Source: Aliiruegeria sabulilitoris (GTDB taxonomy: Bacteria > Pseudomonadota > Alphaproteobacteria > Rhodobacterales > Rhodobacteraceae). From it: a DNA stretch of 64,000 nucleotides. A model generated the notes under the pieces. That model worked only from the letters and a program-made list of their open reading frames with translations, was not told the DNA's origin and did no database searches. Shown in pieces: positions 37,725-46,808 of the stretch; position 1 is the first letter of the stretch, and every line of letters starts with the position of its first letter. The position numbers and the translations under genes are program-made. The stretch covers positions 62,001-126,000 of the forward strand of contig NZ_LOAS01000012.1 in assembly GCF_001558155.1 (NCBI RefSeq), given 5' to 3'.

Positions 37725-39029
37725 CTACCGCCCGACGGCGACAAACTCTTCGAAACCGGCGGCCTTGGCATCGGCTGCGGTGTAGATGTTGCGCAGATCC
37801 GCCAGGCGCGGCGTTGCCATGCTGCCCGCGACGCGCTCCAGGTCGAGTGCGCGGAACTCGTTCCACTCGGTCAGGATCACCAGCAAATCGGCGTCCTTTG
37901 CGGCCTCATAGGCATCTTCCAGCCACGCGACGCCCGGCAGCAGCGCTTCGCCTTCGCGCCGGCCCTGCGGGTCCACCACGCGGACACTGGCGCCGCCGCC
38001 AACCATGGCCGGGACAATCGTCAGCGAGGGGGACTCGCGCATGTCGTCGGTGTTCGGCTTGAAGGTGACACCCAGAACCGCGATGGTCTTGCCGTTGAAG
38101 CTGTCGCCGCAGAGGTCACGCAGCTTGTCGATCATCCGCCGCTTCACCGCCTCGTTCACGCGGATGACGGTTTCGGTGATCTCCTGCGGCACCGAATGAT
38201 CCTGCCCGATCCGTGCCAGCGCGCTGGTATCCTTCGGAAAACAGGAGCCGCCATAGCCGGGGCCGGCATGCAGGAACTTGTTGCCGATCCGCCCGTCCAG
38301 CCCCATCCCCTTGGAGACGGCCTTCACATCGGCGCCGACGCGTTCGCACAGCGCCGCGATCTCGTTGATGAAGGTGATCTTGGTCGCCAGGAAAGCGTTG
38401 GCGGCGTATTTGATCATCTCGGCGGATTCCAGATCGGTATAGACGATCGGAAAATCGCGCAGGAAGAGCGGACGGTAGACCTCTCCCATCGTCTCCTTGG
38501 CGCGCTCCGAATTGACCCCGACAACGACGCGGTCCGGCCGCATGAAGTCGTCGATCGCCGCGCCTTCGCGAAGGAATTCGGGGTTGGAGGCAACATCGAA
38601 ATCGAGATCGGGACGCGTTTCGCGAATAATCCGCTCAACCTCGCGGTTGGTGCCGACGGGGACGGTCGATTTCGTGACGACGACGGCATAGCCGGTGAGG
38701 CAATTGGCGACCTCTTCCGCGGCCGCGTAGACATAGGTCAGGTCCGCATGGCCGTCGCCGCGCCGGGTCGGCGTGCCGACCGCGATGAACACGGCATCGG
38801 CGCCATCGACAGCCGTGGCCAGATCCTCGGTGAAGGACAGCCGGCCGGCGGCCACGTTGCGTTCCATCAGCGAGTCGAGCCCCGGCTCGTAGATCGGCAC
38901 CTCGCCGCGAAGCAGCATCTCGATCTTGGCCGGGTTCTTGTCCACGCAGACAACCTCGTGGCCGAAGTCGGAGAAACACACTCCGGAGACCAGACCCACG
39001 TAACCAGTCCCGATCATTGCAATCTTCAT
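37725..39029 (-). CDS. ugd: UDP-glucose 6-dehydrogenase
   Basis: The 434-residue enzyme oxidises UDP-glucose to UDP-glucuronate, the donor for uronic acids in capsule, LPS and exopolysaccharide. Rossmann motif GTGYVG lies at 7-12; the catalytic Cys is in GYGGSCFPKD near 260; KYAANAFLATKI and GVTFKPNTDDMRESP are family stretches. GGAG lies eight bases before the ATG at 39029. It follows a GT2–LAB_N–GT39 set on the same strand, and so may supply a uronic acid for lipid-linked glycosylation. Confidence 0.95.
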   Translation of the reverse strand: MKIAMIGTGYVGLVSGVCFSDFGHEVVCVDKNPAKIEMLLRGEVPIYEPGLDSLMERNVAAGRLSFTEDLATAVDGADAVFIAVGTPTRRGDGHADLTYVYAAAEEVANCLTGYAVVVTKSTVPVGTNREVERIIRETRPDLDFDVASNPEFLREGAAIDDFMRPDRVVVGVNSERAKETMGEVYRPLFLRDFPIVYTDLESAEMIKYAANAFLATKITFINEIAALCERVGADVKAVSKGMGLDGRIGNKFLHAGPGYGGSCFPKDTSALARIGQDHSVPQEITETVIRVNEAVKRRMIDKLRDLCGDSFNGKTIAVLGVTFKPNTDDMRESPSLTIVPAMVGGGASVRVVDPQGRREGEALLPGVAWLEDAYEAAKDADLLVILTEWNEFRALDLERVAGSMATPRLADLRNIYTAADAKAAGFEEFVAVGR

Positions 39030-39182
39030 GAATTTGTCTCCGCAGGTTCCTGATTGGTGCAAAGCGAATGGTGTATCATGTCCGCGCTGTCAATGCGACG
39101 GGGGCGCGGTGCTCGGAGTATTGCCGACATGTCCGGGTTTCGCCTGTGACCAAGCGGGCTCGGAACGTCTTGATTGCCCGAT

Positions 39183-40670
39183 TCATTGGCTCGGGCGCAC
39201 GGCCAGGCATTGCGCATCGACCATGAACAGTTTCTGCGAACGATGGGCATAGGCGCCGTCTTCCGGGGCGACCCGTCCCAACGAGACAGCTTCCGTACAT
39301 TCATTCGGTGCACTTTTGCGCTTGCTGACAAACAGGACGGGGCCTGTCAGATTCGAAGGCATGGAATGCTTGAGCACGTAGTGATTGGGGGCGCGGCCGG
39401 AAACCGGACGGGCGTAGACCGCAATCGGGCCGTCTCTGTTGAAATAGAACAAATCGGCCAGCACATCGCGGTCATCCGCGACGACGGCGCTCAGGTCCCG
39501 TTTTTCGGCCGCTTCGAGAATGCTCAGGCTCATGTCGCTGCGGCCGAGATACCGGGCCAGCAGGAGGTCGCCGTCGGCACCGATGCGCAGGCCGGCTCCG
39601 AACACTGTCAGCACCGGCAGGAGGATTGTCAGCGCGAGGTGAAAGCCCATGCTCGCTTTCAGCAATCCCGGACGATTGGCGAGCAGCCACGGAACGACCA
39701 GAAGTGTTCCGGCGATATAGGCCGTCGCCGCCCAGTTGGCGTAGGCTTGGCTGAGAAGCGCCTGAATGGATACGATGGCAAGGATCGGTAGCGAAAACAG
39801 CAGCAGGAATTTCTGTTCCGCCGAGGCGCGCCGGGGGCGGGTGGCGAGATAGAGAAGGCAGGCAAACAGGATCGGGCCGAAAACCGCAAATTGCGAACCG
39901 AGAAACTCGGCCAGCCCGGCGATGTTCAGCGTAGCCTTGTCGCCGGGATCCCGCACCCAGTCTGCGTTGTCTAGCGTGTGCTCGACTGTGCTCAACCCGT
40001 TGGCAAGGTTCCACATGATATTGGGCGAAATTGCGAGCAGGAAGGCTACGAAGCCCGAGAGCGCCGGCTTCCATCCCGGCCGCGCCTGCCAGAGCAGCGC
40101 GGCGGAGAGGCCAGCGCAGAGAATGAAGTAGACCGCTGCGTATTTTCCAAGAAAACCGATGCCAAGCGAAAAACCGGCCAGGATCGCCCAGCGATGCGAG
40201 CCGCCAATATCCAGCCCGCGCATCCAGGCCAGCAGGGACAGCACGAGGAACGGCACCATGACCGTGTCGGTCGAGATCATCAGGCCGCCAATCGCAACCA
40301 TCGGCAGCGTGACATAGCTCGCGCAGACCCAGATGGAGGCACTCTTGCCGAAACGGGGCGCGGCGATTGCCCCCAGCAGCAGCCCCGCTATGCCATGCAG
40401 CAGCGGGCCCGGCAGGCGCACCCAGAAGCTCGCGTCCGACCCGCCGATTTCCGTGGCCGCGCGTATGGTCCAGCCAATCAGCGGTGGTTTGGAATAATAA
40501 CCGAAGGCCAGTTCCTGCCCCCAGAGCCAGTATTGCGCTTCATCGACGAACAGGTCGGTGCGGTTGGCCGCGAGCAAGGCGATACGGAAGGCGGTGATCG
40601 CAAGAACGATCAGCAGGGATGGCAGCAACCACCCACGTTTGTCAGTTGGAGGAGTTTCGGCGTTCGGCAT
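39183..40670 (-). CDS. GT39-family lipid-linked glycosyltransferase (ArnT/Rgt-like)
   Basis: The 495-residue membrane protein has about twelve hydrophobic segments. The N-terminal periplasmic loop LFVDEAQYWLWGQ contains the DE pair that is catalytic in ArnT-type GT-C enzymes, followed by GYYSKPPLIGW. It is expected to transfer a sugar from a polyprenyl-phosphate carrier onto a periplasmic acceptor such as lipid A or LPS core. It overlaps the LAB_N gene by 29 bases. Confidence 0.85.
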   Translation of the reverse strand: MPNAETPPTDKRGWLLPSLLIVLAITAFRIALLAANRTDLFVDEAQYWLWGQELAFGYYSKPPLIGWTIRAATEIGGSDASFWVRLPGPLLHGIAGLLLGAIAAPRFGKSASIWVCASYVTLPMVAIGGLMISTDTVMVPFLVLSLLAWMRGLDIGGSHRWAILAGFSLGIGFLGKYAAVYFILCAGLSAALLWQARPGWKPALSGFVAFLLAISPNIMWNLANGLSTVEHTLDNADWVRDPGDKATLNIAGLAEFLGSQFAVFGPILFACLLYLATRPRRASAEQKFLLLFSLPILAIVSIQALLSQAYANWAATAYIAGTLLVVPWLLANRPGLLKASMGFHLALTILLPVLTVFGAGLRIGADGDLLLARYLGRSDMSLSILEAAEKRDLSAVVADDRDVLADLFYFNRDGPIAVYARPVSGRAPNHYVLKHSMPSNLTGPVLFVSKRKSAPNECTEAVSLGRVAPEDGAYAHRSQKLFMVDAQCLAVRPSQ

Positions 40671-40950
40671 GGATCAGCCATAGGTTCCGGCAATAGATGA
40701 AGACGCCCATGGATTGCCCGAGGATGAAGACCGGGTCCTTTCGGTAGACCGCGTAGGCAAACAGAATGAGGCCGCCACCAATGGACAGGTACCAGAAAGC
40801 GAGCGGAACAACCGACCGACGCGCGCGTTCCGAGGCGATCCATTGTACGAGGAACCGGGCGGTAAAGAGCAACTGGCCGCCGAGGCCGATCATGACCCAA
40901 ACGAATTCGGTCCAGTTCGAAACGGCCAGAATGCGGAAAACATGTTCCAT
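40642..40950 (-). CDS. Lipid-A-biosynthesis N-terminal (LAB_N) domain membrane protein
   Basis: The 102-residue small membrane protein has about three hydrophobic segments and the LAB_N-type pattern GLGGQLLFTARFLVQWI, then RRSVVPLAFWYLSIGGG. LAB_N proteins commonly sit beside GT2/GT39 pairs that modify lipid A, possibly as a partner or flippase-like subunit. The ATG at 40950 is preferred (four bases after the GT2 stop); one at 40980 would overlap the GT2 gene. Confidence 0.82.
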   Translation of the reverse strand: MEHVFRILAVSNWTEFVWVMIGLGGQLLFTARFLVQWIASERARRSVVPLAFWYLSIGGGLILFAYAVYRKDPVFILGQSMGVFIYCRNLWLIHAERRNSSN

Positions 40951-40954
40951 TCGG

Positions 40955-41695
40955 TCAGTTGCCTTCCTGTCCGGATGCAAAACGTTCCTGCGGCTGCGCC
41001 TTCTTGCGGCGCCGGATGAGCCACGAGACGGCCAGCAGGTCCGGGATGCCGACGAGGGCGCGCCGGAAATTGGTGTAGTTGGAGTTGCCGGCCTGACGCT
41101 CGCGGTGGCTCACGTCAACCAGCAGGATCTCCCAGTTGTCACGCTTGAAGAGCGCGGGCAGGTAGCGGTGCATGTGATCGAAATAGGGCAGCGTGAGGAA
41201 AGCGTCCCGGCGGAACCCCTTGAGCCCGCAGCCGGTATCGCGGGTCCCATCCTTGAGGATCCAGGCGCGCAGGCCATTGGCGAATTTCGAGCCCCAGCGT
41301 TTGGACAGCGTGTCCTGCCGGGCGACTCGTTGACCTGCGACAAGGCCAAGCCTGCCGGTCTCGTCGGCCAGAAGCGGCCGGAACAGCTTTGGAAGCTCCG
41401 AAGGCGGGTTCTGCCCGTCGCCGTCCAGTGTGCAGATGACACGGCCCTTCGCGGCCAGAACACCGCTGTGAACCGCCGCGCTTTGTCCCGCGGAATTCGG
41501 ATGCGACAGCAGCCTGACATTGCCGAGAACCGTGTTCATGCGCAGCGCCTCGGCGGCGGTCGCGTCATCCGATCCGTCATCGATGACAATGATTTCCGAG
41601 GAGACGTCCGAGCAGGCTTCCGCGATCCCTTCCAGAAGAGGCCCCACATTCGCCTCCTCGTTCTTCATCGGGATCACTACCGATACATCGACCAT
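40955..41695 (-). CDS. GT2 polyprenyl-phosphate sugar transferase (DPMS/ArnC-like)
   Basis: The 246-residue glycosyltransferase has an N-terminal GT-A fold with VVIPMKNEE, EIIVIDDGSDDAT and CTLDGDGQNPP, carrying the metal-binding Asp residues, and GTRDTGCGLKGFRRDAF as in dolichyl-phosphate mannose synthases. There is no long C-terminal membrane domain. It should attach a sugar from a nucleotide donor to a polyprenyl phosphate for the GT39 enzyme downstream. Confidence 0.87.
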   Translation of the reverse strand: MVDVSVVIPMKNEEANVGPLLEGIAEACSDVSSEIIVIDDGSDDATAAEALRMNTVLGNVRLLSHPNSAGQSAAVHSGVLAAKGRVICTLDGDGQNPPSELPKLFRPLLADETGRLGLVAGQRVARQDTLSKRWGSKFANGLRAWILKDGTRDTGCGLKGFRRDAFLTLPYFDHMHRYLPALFKRDNWEILLVDVSHRERQAGNSNYTNFRRALVGIPDLLAVSWLIRRRKKAQPQERFASGQEGN

Positions 41696-41783
41696 TTCCG
41701 CCTCGCTCTTGTGTGTCCGACCATGCCGGGTGGCTTAAGCCGGCGTTTAACGCCATAGCAGGCCACATGTCCATGGCGTGCGG

Positions 41784-42854
41784 TCATTGACGCAGGAGAG
41801 TGTCTCCCATCGTCACTTTCGGCATCAGAACGACATGCTCGCCACCGCCGTGGTTGGGGGAACCTGCGCGCTCGGCAATGATTCTTGCCGCGGCCTCGCC
41901 AATCTCGCGCCGGCAGGAATCCATCGTTGCCAGTTGCCGGGGGAGCCCGTCGAGAAGCTCGATGTTGTTGAAACCGGCCATTCCGACCCGGCCGGGAATG
42001 TCGATCCCGTTCTCCACGCAGTAGAGCATCCCGCCCGCGCCGATCAGGTCATTGGAGTAATACAGAAAATCCAGGTCCGGACTGCGTTCGAGAATCGTCT
42101 TGGTCATTTCCCGGCCCTTGCCGAAGCCTGAGCCGCCTTCATAGTATTCTTCGTCGGCCAGCTTCATTCCGGCCGCGTCGAGTGCATCGATAAACCCGTC
42201 TAGGCGTTTCTTGGCCCGGTGGTCCAGCGGCATCTTGGTTCCGAGAAAACCGATACGCTTGTAGCCAGCCTCGATGATCGCCTGTGCCATCATGCGTCCC
42301 GCCCGCCGATGAGAAATGCCGACGACCGAGTCAATGGGGTCTCCGTCGACATCCATGATCTCGACCACCGGGATTCCGGCATTCCGGAGCATGGCCTTGG
42401 CCGCTTCCGAGCGTTCGAGCCCCGCGATAATCACGCCGGAGGGCCGCCAGCTCAGCATTTCGTACAGGACTTTTTCCTCCTGCTCGGGCCGGTAATGGGT
42501 GATCCCGAGTACAGGCTGAAGTTCGGTATCTTCCAGAACGCTTGAGATCCCGTCGATTACTTCGGGAAAGACCAGGTTTGACAGCGAGGGCAGGATGACG
42601 GCCACAAGGTTGACGCGGCTCGAAGCGAGCGCGCCCGCGATCTTGTTCGGCACGTATCCGAGTTTTTTCGCTGCGGCGAGAACGCGCTCGCGTGTCGCTG
42701 CGCTGACGTCGCCACGGTTCCTCAGAACCCGGCTGACTGTCATCTCGCTCACGCCGGACGCTTCTGAGACATCCCGCAATGTCAGCGGTCTGCGCGCTTC
42801 GGTCGGAGAATTGGCTGCGATGCCGGCGGAAGAGGTGGGATCATCGGTGGTCAT
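41784..42854 (-). CDS. LacI-family transcriptional regulator (GntR-like)
   Basis: The 356-residue regulator has the helix-turn-helix LTLRDVSEASGVSEMTVSRV near residues 24-43, then a hinge (YVPNKIAGALAS) and a periplasmic-binding-protein-type ligand domain. The domain most resembles gluconate regulators. No sugar catabolic gene adjoins it, so its targets are elsewhere. AGCGCT-centred sequences lie upstream (42862-42897), possible autoregulatory sites. Confidence 0.88.
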   Translation of the reverse strand: MTTDDPTSSAGIAANSPTEARRPLTLRDVSEASGVSEMTVSRVLRNRGDVSAATRERVLAAAKKLGYVPNKIAGALASSRVNLVAVILPSLSNLVFPEVIDGISSVLEDTELQPVLGITHYRPEQEEKVLYEMLSWRPSGVIIAGLERSEAAKAMLRNAGIPVVEIMDVDGDPIDSVVGISHRRAGRMMAQAIIEAGYKRIGFLGTKMPLDHRAKKRLDGFIDALDAAGMKLADEEYYEGGSGFGKGREMTKTILERSPDLDFLYYSNDLIGAGGMLYCVENGIDIPGRVGMAGFNNIELLDGLPRQLATMDSCRREIGEAAARIIAERAGSPNHGGGEHVVLMPKVTMGDTLLRQ

Positions 42855-42970
42855 GGCGGAGTGTTAGCGCCAATTCCTGTCTTGTAAAAGCGCTCACGCA
42901 GCAGAATGCAGCGGAAAAGCACGGCAATCTGTCGCGATATGTCTTTTGGGTCACCAAAGGGCTCAGGGGG

Positions 42971-43525
42971 TCACAGATCCTGGCGGGCAATATCGGTGAT
43001 AAGAACATTCAGGATGTCTTGCCCGACGATTTTGCGACTTGCCAGTTTCAGCTCTCGTCTCAGCAACTCCATGTTGCTGCCACTGGTAAAGATGCCATTG
43101 AACCCGCCCATGTTTGCATGATCGAACAGGACTTGCAGGAACGTGTCGCGAAGGCGCGGTTCCAGGGCGAAGATCTTTTCGCTGTATCCGAGCGTTGTCT
43201 CGAGACTGATCGAGACAACGACCATCGACACAACGCGACCATCCTGCAACACGGGGACGATGAACTGGTTGTTCAGTTTCGTGAATTCCGTGTTCCCGGA
43301 GGCCGCATCATGCGCTCCATCACCATGAGCCGCGTCCGCAGTGTTCTCATGGCCACCAGTTTCAGCCGAATGAGCGTTCCCAGGTTGCGCGGCGTGGGCG
43401 TTTGTCGCTGGGTCCGCAGTTTCCGGCTCGCTGCCCGGAGCAGGAGTGGGTTTCAGATAGAGTCCGGCCCCGACACCCGAGGCCGCGCCAATCAGTGCAA
43501 GCAGGAGTGGCAGGATGAAACGCAT
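42971..43525 (-). CDS. fliL: Flagellar basal-body-associated FliL protein
   Basis: The 184-residue protein has one N-terminal membrane segment (FILPLLLALIGAASGVGAGL), a low-complexity Ala/His/Gly-rich linker (about 30-78) and a C-terminal SPFH-like FliL domain. FliL surrounds the stator ring and modulates torque. It is the last gene of the flgB operon, 11 bases after flgH. Confidence 0.85.
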   Translation of the reverse strand: MRFILPLLLALIGAASGVGAGLYLKPTPAPGSEPETADPATNAHAAQPGNAHSAETGGHENTADAAHGDGAHDAASGNTEFTKLNNQFIVPVLQDGRVVSMVVVSISLETTLGYSEKIFALEPRLRDTFLQVLFDHANMGGFNGIFTSGSNMELLRRELKLASRKIVGQDILNVLITDIARQDL

Positions 43526-43536
43526 GATGACACTCC

Positions 43537-44274
43537 TCAGAACGGCAGAATGATATCCGCGACCTGTTGGCCATAGCGCGGCTGCTGCACATCCGTGATC
43601 TGTCCCCGTCCACCATAGGAGATCCGGGCGCCAGCAATCTTGTCATAGGTGATTTCGTTCTGCCGGGTGATGTCTTCGGGGCGCACATAGCCGGTCACGA
43701 GCAGTTCCCGAAGTTCGAAATTCACCCGAACCTCCTGGCTGCCCTGTATCTTTAGCACCCCGTTCTGGAGAACCTCAACGACCGTTGCTGCAACCCGAAG
43801 CGTCAATTTTTCCTTGCGCTTCACCGAACCGTCGCCTTCGGAGGAACTGGAAGATGACAGCTCGACTGCCGGATCGAGCGAAGCGCCTTCAAGGTATTTT
43901 TCCGAGAAGCGAGTGTCGAGGCCCATGAGGTTGGCGACGGCCATGTCTTCGCCCGAACTGCGCGAGCGCGCGGTCGAGTTCGAGATCTCGGCCTTGTCGT
44001 TGATTTCAATGACGACGGTCATGATGTCGCCCATCTGGCCGGCTCGCCGGTCGCCGAGCAGGGACTGCCGGTCCTTGCTCCAGAGTGACGCGGTCTCGGA
44101 GGGCCGTTTCGTCGTCAGGGTTTCCGGAAGGGGAATCACCGACATTGCCCGGTGTTCATAGGTCCCGGCACTTTCGGAGAAATCCGGACGTTTGCCGACA
44201 TCGGCAACGCGGGCGCAGGACATGAGGGCAAGCGTGGCGGCGATCAGGATCGTGACGTTTCTCATCATGGTCAC
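43537..44274 (-). CDS. flgH: Flagellar L-ring lipoprotein FlgH
   Basis: The 245-residue precursor has a lipobox LMSC at about 17-20, GDIMTVVIEINDKAEISNST and NGVLKIQGSQEVRVN, all typical of FlgH, which forms the outer-membrane ring around the rod. The start overlaps the flgA stop by four bases. Confidence 0.96.
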   Translation of the reverse strand: MTMMRNVTILIAATLALMSCARVADVGKRPDFSESAGTYEHRAMSVIPLPETLTTKRPSETASLWSKDRQSLLGDRRAGQMGDIMTVVIEINDKAEISNSTARSRSSGEDMAVANLMGLDTRFSEKYLEGASLDPAVELSSSSSSEGDGSVKRKEKLTLRVAATVVEVLQNGVLKIQGSQEVRVNFELRELLVTGYVRPEDITRQNEITYDKIAGARISYGGRGQITDVQQPRYGQQVADIILPF

Positions 44275-44723
44275 TCCGTTCTAGAGAATGTCATTTCGGT
44301 TGGCCCTACGAGCACACGGCCGTGGGAATCTACGGTTCCTGAAACGGTCGTGCGGGACTGCATGTTCATGGCCCGGACGCGATCGCCGAGCGCGGCACGT
44401 GACAGCGACCGACCGTCGGTCGTGATCGCGAGACCGTTATGGTTGAAGATCAGCGGGACGATCTGGTTGCGCTCGATCAGCGCGGGCGGAGAGAGATCTT
44501 CCGGCCGAATTGCACGTCCGGCATAGAGGACCACGCGCGCCTCCATTCCGACAGCGGCCTCCGCGTCCGAAAGCGCGCCGGGCAGCGCGTCGGTGACAAG
44601 CTGAACGTCCCCGGCGGAAATGATCGTCCGCGAGCGGATCGTATGCGCGGCAACCAGCGAATCGGCCGCAGCCTGCCCGGCAAGGGCGACAACGAGCGGG
44701 AGAACGAGTGGGATCGTGTTCAT
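44271..44723 (-). CDS. flgA: Flagellar P-ring assembly chaperone FlgA
   Basis: The 150-residue exported protein has a signal peptide ending near QAAA and a C-terminal SAF-like region (GRAIRPEDLSPPALIERNQIV). FlgA chaperones FlgI in the periplasm. flgI itself is not in the window. It overlaps both neighbours by four bases. Confidence 0.9.
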   Translation of the reverse strand: MNTIPLVLPLVVALAGQAAADSLVAAHTIRSRTIISAGDVQLVTDALPGALSDAEAAVGMEARVVLYAGRAIRPEDLSPPALIERNQIVPLIFNHNGLAITTDGRSLSRAALGDRVRAMNMQSRTTVSGTVDSHGRVLVGPTEMTFSRTE

Positions 44724-45505
44724 CGGATCTGCGTCGTTGCGCTGAGCATCTGGTCGACAGCGGAAATGACCTTGGCGTTGAGTTCGTAGCCCCGTTGGGC
44801 CTGGATCAGGTCGGTGATCTCGCGTACCGAGTCGACCGAACTGTCTTCGAGATAGCCTTGGCGCACAGTCCCAAGCCCGTCCTCGCCGGGTGCCGCAACG
44901 AGGGGTGGACCGGAAGCTTCAGTCTCAAGGAAGAGATTGCCACCAATTGCTTCGAGCCCCTTCTGGTTGGAAAAATCCGTCAGGGTGAATTGCCCCAGCA
45001 ACTCGGCATCCACTTCTCCGTCGAAATAGGCATAGAGCTCGCCGTCCGGATTGATGGAGATCGACCTCGTGTCGTCCGGAACCGTGATCTCGGGCACGAC
45101 CGCGTATCCGTCCGAGGTCACGATCAACCCATCGGCCGAAAGCTTGAGGGCACCGTCCCGCGTATAAGCCGAAGCCCCCGAGGGCAGGGCCACCTCCAGG
45201 TATCCATCGCCGTCGATCGCGATATCCAGTTCGCCGTTGGTCGCCGAAAGGGATCCCTGCTGGTGGTCTACCGTCACCGCCGATGGTCGCACGCCAAGGC
45301 CGATCTGAACCCCCGTCGGGACGATCGTGCCGTCGGAAGCATTTATCGTGCCGGGGCGGGTAAGCTGTTGGTAATGCAGATCCGCGAACTCGGCGCGACG
45401 GGCGTTGTAGGCCGTCGTGCTCATATTCGCGAGGTTGTTGGAAATGACGTCGACGCGCATCTGTTGCGCGGCCATGCCGGTAGCGGCGATCTTGAGCGAC
45501 TGCAT
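44720..45505 (-). CDS. flgG: Flagellar distal rod protein FlgG
   Basis: The 261-residue axial protein has the N-terminal NNLANMSTTAYNARRAEF motif and C-terminal GYELNAKVISAVDQML coiled-coil end, both shared by rod/hook proteins. Length equals the usual FlgG (about 260). Confidence 0.96.
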   Translation of the reverse strand: MQSLKIAATGMAAQQMRVDVISNNLANMSTTAYNARRAEFADLHYQQLTRPGTINASDGTIVPTGVQIGLGVRPSAVTVDHQQGSLSATNGELDIAIDGDGYLEVALPSGASAYTRDGALKLSADGLIVTSDGYAVVPEITVPDDTRSISINPDGELYAYFDGEVDAELLGQFTLTDFSNQKGLEAIGGNLFLETEASGPPLVAAPGEDGLGTVRQGYLEDSSVDSVREITDLIQAQRGYELNAKVISAVDQMLSATTQIR

Positions 45506-45517
45506 CAGTGCCTCCAG

Positions 45518-46231
45518 TTATCTTGAGAGCGTGTCGATCAGGCTCGACAGCCGTTTGCTTTCGCGCTCGGAAAAGGATTGACCAAGCTCGTAACTGCGCT
45601 GGACTTCGATCATCCGCGCCATTTCGATCACCGGGTTTACATTCGACCCCTCGACGAAGCCTTGGAGAACCCTTGGAAACTCAACCGGTTCAAAGTCTTC
45701 GGCCGCCGAAAACAGCGTGTCCCCCTCCCGTTTCAGGCTTGCGGAATCGGTTGGGGTGACCACGCCGATACGTCCAAGCGGGCGGCCATCCGCGCTGATG
45801 GTGCCGTCTGTCGCGATGCTGACATTGCCAACGTCCGGCGGCACGAATATCGGGGCGGCGCCTTCGTCGAGGACGAAGTAACCATCGGGCGTCATAAGGT
45901 CGCCCATGTCACCGGGAAGAAAGCTGCCCGCCCGTGTCAGCCGTTGCCCATCTGGCGTCTCGACCAGAAAAAAGCCGTCCCCTTCGATTGCTACATCAAA
46001 TGTTCCGTCGGTCGGCTCCAGACTCCCCTGGCTCAGGTCAAGATTGCGGCCCCGGGCGGCGGCCATGGAAACGGACTGATCGGCATCGCCGGCTGATTTG
46101 ATGAATTCCGAGAAAACCACGCCTTCCCGGCGAAATCCGGTGGTCGACATGTTGGCGATGTTGTTCGCTATGCTCTGCATCTCGTTCAGCAGGCCCGATT
46201 GCCGAGAAAGGGTGACATATCCTGCGCTCAT
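45518..46231 (-). CDS. flgF: Flagellar proximal rod protein FlgF
   Basis: The 237-residue axial protein starts MSAGYVTLSRQSGLLNEMQS followed by NNIANMSTTGFRREG, and is shorter than FlgG as expected of FlgF. It lies just upstream of flgG in the usual flgF-flgG order. Confidence 0.94.
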   Translation of the reverse strand: MSAGYVTLSRQSGLLNEMQSIANNIANMSTTGFRREGVVFSEFIKSAGDADQSVSMAAARGRNLDLSQGSLEPTDGTFDVAIEGDGFFLVETPDGQRLTRAGSFLPGDMGDLMTPDGYFVLDEGAAPIFVPPDVGNVSIATDGTISADGRPLGRIGVVTPTDSASLKREGDTLFSAAEDFEPVEFPRVLQGFVEGSNVNPVIEMARMIEVQRSYELGQSFSERESKRLSSLIDTLSR

Positions 46232-46235
46232 TGCG

Positions 46236-46502
46236 TCAAACTCCTGCGATGAGCGGAATGATCCGCGAGGTAAAAAAGCTAACCAATGTCTGGGTCATGA
46301 AATTCATCGACATCCAGAACACGACCACGATTGCCAGCAGCTTGGGCACGAAGGTCAGCGTCATCTCCTGGATCGAGGTCAGCGCCTGGAACAAGCCGAC
46401 GGCCAGTCCCGCCACGAGCGCGACCCCGAGAATGGGCATGGCGATGGTGACGCCGGTCCAGAGCGCCTCTCGCAGCGTGTCAAAATACGCGGCTTCATTC
46501 AT
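46236..46502 (-). CDS. fliQ: Flagellar type III export gate protein FliQ
   Basis: The 88-residue protein with two membrane helices carries the FliQ stretch GLFQALTSIQEMTLTFVPK. It is part of the FliPQR-FlhB export gate. FliP is not in the window. Confidence 0.95.
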   Translation of the reverse strand: MNEAAYFDTLREALWTGVTIAMPILGVALVAGLAVGLFQALTSIQEMTLTFVPKLLAIVVVFWMSMNFMTQTLVSFFTSRIIPLIAGV

Positions 46503-46505
46503 GGC

Positions 46506-46796
46506 TCAGACCGGCATCCGCATGATTTCCTGATAGGCCTCGACGACCTTGTCGCGCAGGGTCGATGCCGTCTCGATGGCAAGTTCGCTTTGCGTCAGGG
46601 CCATGACGAGGGCGTGAGGGTCGGCTTTGCCGACCATCGCCGCTTTCGCAGTCGCCTCCGTTTCCTGCAGACCCGCAGCGAAATTCGTCGCCGCAGCCTG
46701 AAAGCTCTCGCCGGCATTTGCCGGTTTCTGTGTGGGAGTGAGCGCGGGCTTTGCCGCAATGTAGCCTCTTTGGGCCTGTGTCGCCTGGATTACCAT
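46506..46796 (-). CDS. fliE: Flagellar hook-basal body protein FliE
   Basis: The 96-residue rod adaptor has the C-terminal helix EIASTLRDKVVEAYQEIMRMPV typical of FliE (split here as ETASTLRDK and AYQEIMRM). It links the MS ring to the rod. Confidence 0.9.
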   Translation of the reverse strand: MVIQATQAQRGYIAAKPALTPTQKPANAGESFQAAATNFAAGLQETEATAKAAMVGKADPHALVMALTQSELAIETASTLRDKVVEAYQEIMRMPV

Positions 46797-46808
46797 TCTG
46801 GTTACTCC

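Noticed and set aside
37530-39053. Long plus-strand open frame of about 500 codons over ugd
   Set aside because: It is antisense to an intact UDP-glucose dehydrogenase and begins inside glpK; composition reflects the opposite strand.
40642-41695. Naming the glycosyltransferase set arnC-arnT
   Set aside because: No arnA, arnB or arnD neighbours exist and the sugar cannot be read from the sequence, so gene symbols were withheld.
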